64,000 bases of DNA from Serratia rubidaea (GTDB taxonomy: Bacteria; Pseudomonadota; Gammaproteobacteria; Enterobacterales; Enterobacteriaceae): NCBI GenBank assembly GCA_901472405.1, contig LR590463.1:1984001-2048000 (forward strand), in the 5' to 3' direction. A program made the position numbers and the translations under genes. This document shows positions 1-11,706 of the stretch, in pieces; position 1 is the stretch's first letter; every line of letters begins with the position of its first letter. The notes beneath the pieces are model-generated. The model ran no database searches and had not been told where the DNA came from. It saw only the letters and a list, made by a program, of their open reading frames with translations.

Positions 1-1
1 A

Positions 2-749
2 ATGAAACAGTTCAATAAAAATGCTCAGGCCTATAACGCGGTGCGCGGCAAGATCGCCTATCCCGATGCGCTGTACGCCTCGCTGGCGGCCAGAGCGCCG
101 GCCCATAACGCCGCATTGGATATTGGCTGCGGCAACGGCGTCTCCACGGTGCGTCTGCAGGGGCTGTTTCAACATGTGGAAGGCTGCGATATTGGCGAGG
201 CGTTGATTGAAAAGGCCCGCCAAAAACTACCCGGATCTGACTTTCAGCGTCTCTCCTGCCGAAGATTTCGTCCCGCAGCGCCGTTTCGATCTGATCACCA
301 GCGCCACCTCGTTCTACTGGATGGATCGTAAAGCGGTGCTGATGAAGATGGCGCAGTGGCTGGAACCCGGCGGGCTGTTTTGTGCGTACAAATATGATTT
401 TCCGGTGGCGTATGGTCCACTGCGCGATTTTATCGAACATGAACTGGTTACCAAGTGGTCACGCCACCGCGACCCGCGTCTGACCCAGTACGACGACACG
501 CTGGAGGTGATGCAGAGTTGCGACCATTTGCGTCAGGCGCGCCGCGAAGTGTTCGCCAATATTATTTTCCTGACGCCGCAAGAGGTGGCGCTGTTTTTCC
601 TGTCTACCAGCTACGTGACGCGCTATATCGAAGAGGAGGGCGGGCAGGACTATATCGATCAGTTCGCCGCCGCCGTGTTGGATATTGAGCGGGCGCCGCA
701 GGTGGCGATGAATTTCGATATCCATGCGTTTACCGCTGTCAACGGCTAA
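2..749 (+). CDS. SAM-dependent class I methyltransferase (one frameshift)
   Basis: About 249 residues. The N-terminus MKQFNKNAQAYNAVR is complete, and a glycine-rich SAM-binding motif (DIGCGNG, about residues 41-47) identifies a Rossmann-fold methyltransferase. FDLITSATSFYWMD matches the post-motif strand of the UbiE/Trans-aconitate methyltransferase group. The frame changes near 230 at a short C run (CTACCCGGAT); removing one C joins both halves smoothly. It is the first gene of a same-strand series ending at 6661, 10 bases before the AMP ligase, so it probably methylates the cluster product. The substrate is unknown. The cluster may begin upstream of the window. Confidence 0.75.
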
Positions 750-759
750 GGATCCCGGC

Positions 760-2241
760 ATGGTGCAAACACCCGCAACGCTGGATGCCACGCTGCGTCG
801 TATGGCGTCAGAGCAGCCGCAGCGTATTTTACTGACCGATGCACGCGACCCCGATGCGCCGATGGACTATCGCTGGGGCGAGACCGATCAGCTGGTTAAC
901 GGTCTGGCCAGGCAACTGGCGCAGCAGCCTGGTGATGCCGTAGGCGTGTTACTGGATAACTCATACCGCTGCATCTGTCTGATCTATGCCGTGATGCGTG
1001 CCGGCAAGGATCTGGTGCTGATCGATCCGGAATGGGGGCAGGCGGCCAAACGCGCGATTATCGATGAAATGTCGCTTCGCGTGTTGGCGGGCAACATCAC
1101 GTTGCACGATGAATTCGCCGGGTTGCAGGCGCCTCTCGACTTCGCGCCGTTGCCAGCAGGCGAGCAGGCGCCGGATCGCGCGGCGCAGAGCCGGATGATC
1201 CTGTTTACCTCGGGCACTACCGGTAAGCGAAGGGCATTGTGCTCAGCCAGCAGGCGATGGTCAGCGCTTATGCCATCGGCCAACGCTGTCTGCAGATCGG
1301 CGAGCACACCCGCGCCGGCTGCTTTTACCGGGTCAGCGGGCTGGGGATCCTCGGCATTAATTTTCTGTTCCCGTTGCTGTATGGCGGCAGCGTCGTCTTG
1401 TTGCCGCTGCACTGTTGGGCTGAAAGCGACGACTTTTGGCGTTTATGTGGATCGGTTTCGCCATTACGTTTTTGTATATGGTGCCGCCGATCGTCAATTT
1501 TATGGTGAAAGAGGGCACGCCGCCGCCGCATCCTTACCGGCTTGAGCGCTTGCTGTGCGTTGCCGGATCGGCGCGGCTGGATGCCGAAGCGCAGCGGCTG
1601 TTCCAGCAGCACTTCGCGCCGCTGGCCAATATTTATGGTTTGAGCGAGTGCGGCTTTGCATTTCTGTTCGGCCGGCGTCAGGGCGAACTGTTCGACAATT
1701 TCGGTCGGCCCGGCGGTCGGATTGTCGCTGCGTTTAACCGATGAGAGCGGCGCGCCGTTGAACCGGCCTGGGGCGCGCGGACGCCTGTGGGTAAAAACCC
1801 CAGCCTGTTTTCCGGGTTATATCAATCAGCCGGCGCTCACCGCGCAGGTGTTTGCAGGACGGCTGGCTGGATACGCAGGATGTCGCTTTCTTTGACGCGC
1901 AGGGCGGGGTCCACGTGCTGGGGCGCGCCGATGGCACGATCAATAAAGGCGGCAATCTGTTTCATCTCAATGAGTGCGAACAGCTGCTCAACGGGCGGGA
2001 GGATGTGGTGGACGCCTGCTGCCTGAAAGTGCCTTGCGACGTATACGGGGAAGATTATATCGCCGTTATTCAGAGCAGCGGGCAAGAACGACAGGCGTTG
2101 ACGGCATGGTTGGAGCTACAACTGGGGACGCAGCGCGCGCCGCGTACGGTGGTCTGTTTGAGTCAGAGTCTGCCGCTGAACGGTGCGGGTAAGCACGATC
2201 GTAAAGCGATTGCGGCGTTGATCGGTCAGGAGGTCGTCTGA
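760..2241 (+). CDS. Stand-alone AMP-forming acyl/aminoacyl ligase (four frameshifts)
   Basis: ANL-superfamily adenylating enzyme of about 494 residues. Visible core motifs in order are the P-loop LFTSGTTGK (about residue 145), IYGLSECG, the hinge region GWLDTQDVAFF, GRADGTINKGGN and a C-terminal LPLNGAGKHDRKAI carrying the catalytic lysine. The start at 760 follows AAGGAT. Four indels interrupt the frame, near 1229, 1432 (a T run), 1730 and 1855, with no in-frame nonsense codon between them. No carrier-protein domain is fused, so the adenylate may go to a free thiolation protein, to CoA, or directly to an amine. It probably activates the acid building block of the cluster. Substrate cannot be predicted from these data. 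Confidence 0.75.
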
Positions 2242-2243
2242 TT

Positions 2244-3844
2244 ATGTGCGGCATAGTGGGTTACCTCGGCGCGGAGATCCCCTCCGCGCGCTTTCAGGCC
2301 GCGTTGGCGCAGCTGCGTCACCGCGGGCCGTACGGCGAAGGCAGCGTTGCGCTGCCGCACGGCGGGCTGGCGATGACGCGTTTGCCGATGTCCAGCGCCG
2401 CGCCGACGCCGTTGCCGGTCAAAACGCCGCAGGGCTATGCGGCCTACAACGGAGAGGTGTACGTGCGCGGCGCGGATATCCATAAGGAAATCGCGCTGCT
2501 GCTTGACGGGATGGCGCAGGGCCGGCTGCCGGACGGCATGTTTGCGCTGGCGTCCTGGGACGCGCAGCGCGCCACCCTGACGCTGCTGCGTGACGGATTG
2601 GGCATTAAACCGCTGTATTACTGTTACCGGCCGGCAGACGGCAGCCTGGCTTTCGCGTCGGAAATCAAACCGCTGCTGACGCTGGTCGGGCAGGTCGCGC
2701 CAGACTATGGGGCGATAGCCGAACTGGTGGCCACCGGCGTTCCGCTGAGCGAGCAGACTCTGTTCAGCGGCGTGCGGCTGTTGCAGCCGGGGGAGAGACT
2801 GGTGTTCGCCCTGGAGGACGGACGGGCGCAGCTGCTCCGGCGCGATAGCGTCGCCGGCGCGGCGGAGGCGGCGGAACTGCCGTTGGACGCGGCGCTGGAG
2901 CGCGCGGTGTCATTCGGCCGGGAGACGTTTCGGCCGAGTGCGCTGTTGTTGAGCGGCGGTATGGACTCCAATCTGCTCAATACCTATCTGGAGCCGGACT
3001 ATCCCAAATTCCATCTGGCGCTGGAACAGGACGCGGAACCGATGCTGCCGCAGCGCAACCTGCAGCGGGTGCCGTTGCGGCAGACGGATTTTATGGCGGT
3101 GCTGCGGCGCGCAGTCGCCAATTTCGGCAGTGCGACCCGCATGTCCAGCCTGGTGATGTACCAGCAGTTGGCCGATGCGATTGGCGACGCCGGCTACCAC
3201 TGCGTGCTGCTGGGTGAGGGAGCCGATGAACTGTTCTGGGGCTATCCGCGCCATGTGGCGTTGTGGCGGCAGGGGGCGGCGCCAGCGCCGCGTGAATTCT
3301 GCCGCGCCTGGTTCGGCGATTATGCCGCCAAGGCCGAGCTGCTGGCGCCGGACGTGGGGCGCGCGCTGGTCGCACGGATTGACGCGTTGGGGGACAGTGC
3401 GTTGCAAGGGGGCAGCGAAGCGGCCATCGACGGCTTCGACCGGCGTTATTCGCTGGAGCCGCTGTTGCGGCGCGCCGATCACTTGCTGATGTCGCGCACC
3501 ATTGAGGCGCGCACTCCCTATCTGCATGCGGGGGTTCCGGCGTTGGCCGGCGCGGCGCCGCGCATTGTTGATGGTCTGGCGAAGGCGCCGCTGTCGGCCC
3601 TGCTGCAGCGCCGTTTGCCAGCGTGGCGCTATCAGCCGAAACGCCATTTTCCGTTTACCTTTCAGCCACTGGCCGCAGGTCGTCGAGGCCATGCGTCGCT
3701 ACCTGTCGGCGCATGGCGAGAGCCCTGCGTCAGCTGGGGCTGGTCAATCTGACGCCGGAGACGTTGACGACGATCGATGCGGCGCAGTTGTTCACATTAA
3801 CCACGCTGTCGTTCTGGCAGCAAGAGTATGAGGTGGCGTTATGA
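2244..3844 (+). CDS. Glutamine-dependent asparagine synthetase-like amidotransferase (two frameshifts)
   Basis: About 534 residues after repair. It begins MCGIVGYLG, leaving the Cys2 nucleophile of class II glutaminase domains, and continues with RHRGP and YNGEVY as in AsnB. The synthetase half has the pyrophosphate loop LLLSGGMDSN (about residue 235) and LLGEGADELFWGYPRH. A strong AGGAGG precedes the ATG and the gene starts 2 bases after the ligase stop. Indels lie near 3672 and 3715. Family members make asparagine or, in biosynthetic clusters, form amides or beta-lactam rings. Its place between a ligase and an oxygenase suggests a dedicated amide-forming step rather than primary metabolism. 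Confidence 0.8.
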
Positions 3845-4804
3845 CTTTTTCCCGCTACCCGCGGCCCGCGCGCATGGCGCGGTAATGCGGTGTTTGACGC
3901 TTCACGTCACTTTGCCGCCGGTTTGGAAGGGGTGATCCGCACCCTGTCGCAGGGGCGTTTACCGGGCGGTGACGTCGTCGACCTGCGCCGCCGGCTGCAT
4001 CAGGAACTTGAACAGGGCACCGGCGTACTGCTGCACGAGTCCGAGATGCTGGCGTCATTGCCGAAAGCCGAGTTTCGCCGCGTGTTCCAGGCGCTGTGCG
4101 TATGGTTGGGGATGCCGGTGCCGATCAACCGTCAGGGGCAATACCTGAAGGAGGTGCGGGATCACGGCAATGCGCGATGAGATTAATGCGCCGCAGCGTG
4201 GACATCTCACCAACCAGGAACTGGCGTTCCATTCCGATCGCGCCGATATCACCGTGTTGGGATGCTGGTCACCGGCGGCGCAGGGTGGGCAGTTCCGTAT
4301 CCGCTCGTCGGCCGATGTGGTGGAGCAGTTAGAGCAACGGCGGCCGCACTGGCTGAAGTTGTTGACCGAGCCTATTCCTCACGATCTGCGTGATGAGGGC
4401 GGGGCGCCCTATGCGCAGGTGCCGTTGCTGACCCGAGAGCGAGAGCACTTTCACGCTGCGCTATATTCGCAAATTCAATGAATCTGTGGTGCGGCACGGT
4501 CTGACGCTGCCGGATGCGGTCAGACAGATGCTGGACGAGATCGATGCGGTGATCGAACAGCCGGGCCATTATGCTGAACTGGACTTCAGGCGGGGGAGCC
4601 ATCGTCATGGTGAATAACCATATTTCGCTGCATGCCCGCACCCGGTTTGAAAATAGCGCCGACTATCAGCGCTGTCTGCTGCGCTGCTGGCTCAGCAGCG
4701 AATTTACCCGACCGCTGCCGGACAGTTTTATGCCGCTGTTCCATCATACCCATGCCGGCGTACTGCGCGGCGGCATCTGCGTGGCGACAGAGGTCTCGTC
4801 ATGA
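3841..4804 (+). CDS. TauD/TfdA-type Fe(II)/2-oxoglutarate dioxygenase (four frameshifts)
   Basis: About 321 residues after repair. The metal-binding HxD appears as ELAFHSDRADI (around 4220-4250), and the distal histidine with the 2-oxoglutarate arginine as NNHISLHARTRFE (around 4612-4650), the arrangement of the TauD/clavaminate synthase-like family. The ATG overlaps the preceding stop (ATGA) and the stop overlaps the next ATG. Frames change near 3868, 4170, 4447 and 4583 (a G5 run). Such enzymes hydroxylate, desaturate or cyclise free or tethered amino acids. Beside an AsnB-like enzyme the obvious guess is oxidation of the amide product, which is inference. Confidence 0.75.
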
Positions 4805-6045
4805 GTGTCGGCACCTTCAACTGGGAGCGATTCCGTACGCTGCCGGCAGAGATCCATCTGATGTTGGCGGGCACGCTGCTGACGCGCGGGGCCTATTATA
4901 TGGTCTGGCCATTTCTGGCGGTGCTGCTTTACCGGCAGTTCCATCTGTCGGCGACGGCGATCGGCGTGCTGCTGGCGGTGGCCACGGTGTGCGGCGCGCT
5001 CAGCGGCGTGTATACCGGCTGGCTGTCGGACCGCTTTGGCCGCCGGCGTCTGATATTGGGCGGCACCACGCTCCAGCGCGCTGGCGTTTGTCGGGCTGTG
5101 TCTGGGCAATCATCCGGCGCTCTACGGGGTGGGCATCGCCGGCGTCAGCATCGGCTGCGCACTGCTGGAGTCAAGCTGCAAGGCGCTGATTGGCGACCGG
5201 GTGCAGGATAAGTCTTCGCGCGAGCTGGCGCTGTATTGCCGTTACTATGCGATCAATATCGGCGCGGCGGTCGGGCCGCTGTTTGGCGTCACCGTCGGAC
5301 TGGCGGCGCGCAGCGGCACCTTTCTGACTACCGCCGCGGTCTACTTTTGTTACGGCATTTCTGCTGTGGCGCATGCTGCGCGGCGAGACGGCGCGTCATC
5401 ATCCCGCCGGTGCATCCCCGCCGCCGCCGGGGTTCTTCGCCACCTGCGGCGTGATGCTGCGCCACCGCCTGTTTTGCCTGCTGCTGCTGTGCAATACGCT
5501 GGCGGCGCTGGTTTACGCCAATTTTGACTCCCAGTCTGGTGCAGTACCTGACCCGCAGCGGCATACCGGACGTGGTGCATATGATCGCCGTGCTGGTGGC
5601 GATCAATGCGCTGACCATTGTGCTGGCGCAGTTCCCCCTGCTGCATCTGCTGCAGCGTTACTCATCGGGCGGACGTTTATTAATCGGCATGCTGCTGATG
5701 CTGGCGGCGCAGTTTTTGTTTGCCTTTTCGCCGCTGAGCAGTTTTTTCGCGCTGGGGATCGCCACCGTGATCCTTAGCCTGGGTGAGCTGATTGTGTTTC
5801 CCACCTTCAGCGTGGCGGTCGATCAGATTACCCCGGACGCCGTGCGCGGCAGTTACTTTGGTGCGGCCAACCTGTATAGCCTGGGCAGTGCGCTGGCCCC
5901 GCTGTATGGCGGGTTGATGCTGGATCATCTGGGCGGACGCGCGCTGTTTCTCGGCCTGGCGGCGCTCTGTGCGCTGATCATGGTATTGCAGGGGAGCGCC
6001 AACGCGCTGAAACGAACGCAGGAAGAGGAGGTGCAATCGTCATGA
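4801..6045 (+). CDS. MFS transporter, probable product exporter (three frameshifts)
   Basis: About 415 residues, highly hydrophobic with a 12-helix pattern. The loop after helix 2 carries the MFS signature GWLSDRFGRRRLIL, and PDAVRGSYFGAANLYSLG lies in the second half. It resembles drug:H+ antiporters of the MdtH/YceL type. The start overlaps the dioxygenase stop and the stop overlaps the hydrolase ATG. Indels lie near 5075, 5362 and 5520. Within this cluster it most likely exports the finished molecule or gives self-protection; import is less likely because no uptake partner is present. Confidence 0.75.
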
Positions 6046-6661
6046 ATCAACGTGTGATTATCTCCGGCTTTTTTTTACGCCAGAACGCCTGGCCGTCGGC
6101 CGCGGACGCCCAGTGTTTTGACGACTGGCGGGATGTGCAGGGTATGGATCTCAACGGGTGGCTGGACAGAGCGCAGGCGGCGCTGGCGACGTGCGTGGAA
6201 CCACTGACCCTGTGCGGGCACAGTTTCGGCGGCTATCTGGCGCAGTGTCTGGCCGCCAGGCTCGGTGAGCGCGTCAGCCATCTGTGCTTGTTCAGCGGGC
6301 TGGTCAGTGAGGGCGGCAGCGCGCTGGAAAGCTATCAGGAAAGCCGGCAGAGCGCGCTGATGTCGCTGTGCCGGCTCGAGGCGGCGGAGGGCAGATTCGG
6401 TTGCAGGAGCCGGCGCGATTTTGCGAGCTGTTGCAGGCGTCCGTCGCGTTGGCAGCCAGTGAGCCGGCGCAGATGCTGTTGGATGCGCCGCCGCCGGCGG
6501 TGCGGAAACTGCGCTGCCGGGTCAGCTATGTGATTCCGCTTAACGATGCGCTGACGCCGGTGGCGACGCAGCAGCATTTCGCCCGGCGGCTGAATGCCCG
6601 TGAAATTTATTGTCCGGGCGGACATCTGTCGCCCCTGCGTCAAGCCTGGGATGTGGCCTGA
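6042..6661 (+). CDS. Alpha/beta hydrolase, thioesterase-like (one frameshift)
   Basis: About 206 residues. The nucleophile elbow LCGHSFGGYLAQCL (Ser near residue 65) and a late PGGHLSPLRQ with the probable catalytic His mark an alpha/beta hydrolase. VIPLNDALTP probably holds the acid residue. One indel lies near 6385. It is the last gene of the cluster, overlapping the transporter stop by ATGA. It could release an activated intermediate (type II thioesterase-like) or trim the product; the small size favours an editing or release role. Confidence 0.7.
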
Positions 6662-6666
6662 AAAAA

Positions 6667-6686
6667 AGCCCCCGGCAGGCGGGGCT
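6667..6686 (-). terminator. Intrinsic terminator of roxA, read on the minus strand
   Basis: AGCCCC (6667-6672) pairs with GGGGCT (6681-6686) around an 8-base loop, and seven A residues on the left become a U tract on the minus strand. It lies just beyond the roxA stop and also marks the 3' border of the upstream cluster. Confidence 0.75.
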
Positions 6687-6709
6687 GATAACGCGTCGTA
6701 GCGGCGGCG

Positions 6710-7829
6710 TCAGTCGTTAAAATACCAGTAGCCGTTGTTGATCAGGGCGGTCAGCAGGGCGAGGAAGGAAGGATCGTCGACGGCGTCCCCAGCAGCCCGG
6801 CATCGACGCTGAAGTGTTGGCACAAGGCATCGGCGGCCTGCAGATGCTCGGTATCAATCAGCTCCCCGTTGACGAAGCAGCGGTCGCCGACGCGCAGCAC
6901 GCGCAGTCCGCCCAGACGCTGCAGGGTTTCGCCCTGTTGCAGCAGTTCGTAGATTTCACCGGCCTGATACGGCGGCTCCGGCGGCGCGACGTCCAGCTCG
7001 TGGCGCGACTGCGAAATAAACTCGCCGAACCACTGCTGGAAGTGCTCCGGCTGCTGCACCAGATCCAGCATCATCGTCCGCAGCGCATCCACCTCCTGCG
7101 GCAGCACCTCGGCCGGGTGCTCACGCAGCTGAATATCGGGGTCGCTATAGCGCTGGCTGCCCAGCTCGCGCGCCAGTACGTAATCGGCGAAGCCGCTGAT
7201 CAGCTCCCGGCCGTTGGGCGTGCGGAAACCGACCGAATAGTTGAGCGCGTTTTCCAGCGCGTAGCCCTCATGCGGGAAGCCCGGCGGGATATAGAGAATA
7301 TCGCCCGGCTCCATCTCTTCATCGATAATGGCGTCGAACGGCTCCACCTGCAGCAGGTCCGGATGCGGGCAGTGCTGCTTCATCGGCACTTTTTCCCCGA
7401 CGCGCCAGCGGCGGCGGCCGGTGCCCTGAATGATAAATACGTCGTATTGGTCGAGGTGCGGCCCTACGCCGCCGCCCGGCACCGAGAAGGAGATCATCAG
7501 ATCGTCCATGCGCCAGTCCGGCAGCTGGCGGAACGGGCGCATCAGCGCGCCGGAGGGCTCGTGCCAGTGGTCCACCGCCTGCACCAGCAGCGACCAGTTG
7601 TTTTCACCCAGGTGGTCATAACTTTCGAAAGGCCCGTGCGCCACCTGCCAGCGCCCGTCCTGATGGCTGACGACTCGGCTGTCTACCTCATTTTCCATTG
7701 CCAGCCCGGCCAGTTCGTCGGAGAGATCGGATCGATAAAGTTTTTAAAGCCGCGCTTGAGAATCACCGGACGCTTTTGCCAATAACGCTGCAGAAAATCG
7801 CGCCAGTCCAGATCTAATTGATAATCCAT
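6710..7829 (-). CDS. roxA: RoxA (YcfD), ribosomal protein uL16 arginine hydroxylase (two frameshifts)
   Basis: JmjC/cupin Fe(II)/2-oxoglutarate oxygenase that hydroxylates an arginine of ribosomal protein L16. The start MDYQLDLDWRDFLQRYWQKR matches E. coli YcfD. The iron site is visible as GPHLDQYD (HxD) and the distal His in PPGFPHEGY. The frame breaks near 7718 and near 6785; adding one base at each gives 373 residues, the length I recall for E. coli RoxA, ending NNGYWYFND. That agreement is good evidence for sequence error. It follows phoQ on the same strand and ends at the terminator at 6667. Confidence 0.9.
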
Positions 7830-7937
7830 GTTGTATTCCAGGAGAGGAGTGTGCCTGTAGAGGATTATATACTCTTCGCCGCTGAAGCTGCAGCATTGTC
7901 GGCAGAGATCCGGCGCGTGGCGCGCCGGTGTGCGGCA

Positions 7938-9401
7938 TTATTCGCCGTGTGCGTCGTACTGGCGGGCAAAGGTGACCATCATGCGCGCGCCGCCGAGCGG
8001 GCTGTCGGCGATGGCGATCTCCCCGTCATACTGCTCGATAATTTCCGCCGCCACCGACAGGCCCAGCCCCTGACCGGGGCTGAGGGTGTCGACGCGCTGG
8101 CCGCGCTGGAAGATCAGCGAGCGTTTGCTCTGCGGAATGCCGGGGCCGTCATCGTCCACCACGATGGTCAGGTGTTCGTCGGAGTGCAGGGTGGTGACTT
8201 CGACAAACTCCAGGCAGTATTTACAGGCGTTTTCCAGCACGTTGCCCATCACTTCCATAAAGTCGTTTTTCTCGCCGATAAAGGTGACCTCCGGCGAAAT
8301 ATCCAGCGTAATCACCACGCCCTTACGCTGGTAGACCTTGTTCAGCGCCAGGCTCAGGCTGTCGAGCAGCGCCGGCACCGAGTGGATCTCGCGCGTCAGC
8401 ACCGTTTGCCCGGAGTTGATGCTGGCGCGGTGCAGGTAATAGCCAATCTGCTGCGAGATGCGGCCGATCTGCTCCAGCATGATCGGCTCCGCCTCTTCGA
8501 TAGTGGTCTGCTTGCCGGAACGCAGCGAGCGCAGCGTCGTCTGCAGCACCGCCAGCGGCGTTTTCAGGCTGTGGGTCAGGTCGGACAGCGTGGTGCGGTA
8601 CTTGGTGTAACGCTGACGCTCATTGCGCACCAGAATATTGAGGTTGCGCACCAGGCCGCGCAGTTCGCTGGGGGGATTTTCATCCAGCTGCTCGCGTTCG
8701 CCGTTTTCCAGATCGCCGACCTGATGGATCAGCGTTTTGATCGGCCGCAGGCTCCAGTAGGCGGCCAGCCACAGCAGCGGCACCACCAGCAGCAGGTTGG
8801 CCAGCAGCACGTAGCTGAACCACTCCCACACCACGTCCGAGCGCTGCAGCTCCTGCGGAATGGAGTCGACCACCACGATGGTCAGCGCCGGCAGGCGCGC
8901 GGTGGCGGCATAGGTATTGACCGCCACCGAGTGGGTTAACGCATTTTGGTCGGAGGCGTCGTAATCCTTCAGCTGATCCTGCGCCTTGGGGTTATCGCCC
9001 AGCACTTCGCTGCTGATGCGGGTGTCGGTGTCGATTTCGTAAAATCCGGCTTCTTTCAGCCATTTTTTGTCGATCAGCCTTTCCAGCTCGGGCATCTGGC
9101 GCTGGCTCCACAGCAGGTGGCCGTGCTGATCATAGATAAACACCAGCGTCGGGGAGTTCAGATCGATATCCGGCGGAATGGCGATGGTGAGTTTTTGGTC
9201 CTTCCACTGGGCCAGGCTGAAAAACAGATTGCTCTCGCTGCGCAGCAGGCGGAAGGCGGTTTTGTCGAAGCTGACAATATAGCCGACCACCGCCACCAGG
9301 CCGTAGGAGAGCGACAGCGCCAGAATGACGCCGGCGGTCGCCATCAGAAAGCGGGCGCGCAGCGAGAACGGTTTTTTATCCCTGTTGAACATAACACTCA
9401 C
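7938..9401 (-). CDS. phoQ: PhoQ sensor histidine kinase
   Basis: 487 residues. The order is an N-terminal membrane helix (about 16-38), a periplasmic sensor domain, a second helix (about 190-212), HAMP, a dimerisation helix with the phospho-accepting His in [14 protein letters not shown], and an ATPase domain with NACKYC (N box), DDGPGIP (G1) and GQGLGLSV (G2). It senses low Mg2+, acid pH or cationic peptides and phosphorylates PhoP. The GTG at 9401 overlaps the phoP stop; an ATG at 9392 (MFNRDKKP) is an equally possible start. The acidic run that bridges Mg2+ in E. coli PhoQ is weaker here (KDYDASDQ). Confidence 0.95.
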   Translation of the reverse strand: MSVMFNRDKKPFSLRARFLMATAGVILALSLSYGLVAVVGYIVSFDKTAFRLLRSESNLFFSLAQWKDQKLTIAIPPDIDLNSPTLVFIYDQHGHLLWSQRQMPELERLIDKKWLKEAGFYEIDTDTRISSEVLGDNPKAQDQLKDYDASDQNALTHSVAVNTYAATARLPALTIVVVDSIPQELQRSDVVWEWFSYVLLANLLLVVPLLWLAAYWSLRPIKTLIHQVGDLENGEREQLDENPPSELRGLVRNLNILVRNERQRYTKYRTTLSDLTHSLKTPLAVLQTTLRSLRSGKQTTIEEAEPIMLEQIGRISQQIGYYLHRASINSGQTVLTREIHSVPALLDSLSLALNKVYQRKGVVITLDISPEVTFIGEKNDFMEVMGNVLENACKYCLEFVEVTTLHSDEHLTIVVDDDGPGIPQSKRSLIFQRGQRVDTLSPGQGLGLSVAAEIIEQYDGEIAIADSPLGGARMMVTFARQYDAHGE

Positions 9402-10069
9402 TTAATGTCGAAGCGGTATCCCTGGCCGCGCACCGTGGTGATCACCTCCTGCGGGTGTTCAGCCTGGAGCTTTTTACGCAGCCGGCCCATCAGCACGTCG
9501 ATGGTGTGGCTTTCGCGCAGTTCGGCGTCGGGGTAGAGCTGCAGCATCAGCAGATCTTTGCTCACCACCTTGCCGGCGTTGCGGATCAGCGTTTCGATGA
9601 TGGTGTATTCAAACGCCGTCAGCTTGATCTGCTGCTCGTTGACGCACAGTTCGCGGCGCGACAGATCGATCTGGAAGGGCGGCAGCACGATCACCTGCGA
9701 GGCGAGGCCGCTGTTGCGGCGCATCAGGGCCTGCATACGGGCGATCACCTCTTCCAGGTGGAAAGGCTTGGTGACATAGTCGTCGGCGCCGGCTTCCAGC
9801 ACCGCCACTTTGTCCTGCCAGCTTTCGCGGGCGGTCAGCACCAGAATCGGCAGTTTGACCTGGTGCGCGCGCCAGCGGCGGATCAGCGCCAGCCCGTCTT
9901 CGCCCGGCAGGCCGAGATCGACAATGGCGATATCCGGCGCATGTTCCTGCAGGAAATAGTCCGCTTCCTTGCTGTCTTCCGCCGCGTCGACCTGATGTCC
10001 CATCTCGCGCATCTGCACCGAAAGGTGATGACGCAGCAGACCGTTATCTTCAACCACCAGTATTCGCAT
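9398..10069 (-). CDS. phoP: PhoP response regulator
   Basis: 223 residues, the E. coli length. An OmpR/PhoB-type regulator: receiver domain beginning [16 protein letters not shown] with the phospho-acceptor Asp in [11 protein letters not shown] and KPF switch lysine in [13 protein letters not shown], then a winged helix ending [13 protein letters not shown]. It controls Mg2+ homeostasis, envelope modification and resistance to cationic peptides. In-frame codons run up to 10105, but MRILVVEDN at 10069 is the conserved start with AGGAGA before it. It is coupled to phoQ by overlapping stop and start and preceded by a PhoP box at 10227-10243. Confidence 0.95.
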   Translation of the reverse strand: MRILVVEDNGLLRHHLSVQMREMGHQVDAAEDSKEADYFLQEHAPDIAIVDLGLPGEDGLALIRRWRAHQVKLPILVLTARESWQDKVAVLEAGADDYVTKPFHLEEVIARMQALMRRNSGLASQVIVLPPFQIDLSRRELCVNEQQIKLTAFEYTIIETLIRNAGKVVSKDLLMLQLYPDAELRESHTIDVLMGRLRKKLQAEHPQEVITTVRGQGYRFDIK

Positions 10070-10226
10070 CGATAATCTCCTGTTTTCGCGCGGGTGCGGC
10101 TCCAATCACCCAAATTATATAGGTATCACGCAATTAAGCACGGTTTTCCCGGATTGCGGGAGCGGATTACGGCTTAATTATCGGCAGCGGCCGGTAAACG
10201 TTGATTCAACGACGGCAGGGTGAAGT

Positions 10227-10243
10227 TAAACCAAACTTAAACG
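10227..10243 (-). promoter_or_regulatory. PhoP box, autoregulatory site of phoPQ
   Basis: On the minus strand the site reads CGTTTA-AGTTT-GGTTTA, two direct hexamers with the 5-base spacer of the known PhoP box (T/G)GTTTA-N5-(T/G)GTTTA. It lies about 160 bases before the phoP start, facing phoP, which fits positive autoregulation as in E. coli and Salmonella. Seen directly; function inferred from the known motif. Confidence 0.8.
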
Positions 10244-10271
10244 GAACGGGGGTGGTGAGGGCGGGGGGATG

Positions 10272-10294
10272 AAAAAGGCGGCCCGGAGGCCGCC
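10272..10294 (-). terminator. Intrinsic terminator after purB
   Basis: GGCGGCC (10277-10283) pairs perfectly with GGCCGCC (10288-10294), with five A residues on the left that give a U tract on the minus strand, 20 bases past the purB stop. Confidence 0.8.
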
Positions 10295-10314
10295 TGGCTG
10301 CGCATAAGCGCGGA

Positions 10315-11706
<1,392 letters not shown>

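Noticed and set aside
2-6661. Calling each frame-broken gene a pseudogene
   Set aside because: Indels without nonsense codons, and exact restoration of family length in roxA, icd, puuC and puuP elsewhere in the window, favour sequence error; the genes are kept as CDS with the breaks stated.
6814-8939. Long antisense frames opposite roxA and phoQ
   Set aside because: High GC makes antisense frames open. The minus-strand frames encode recognisable RoxA and PhoQ.
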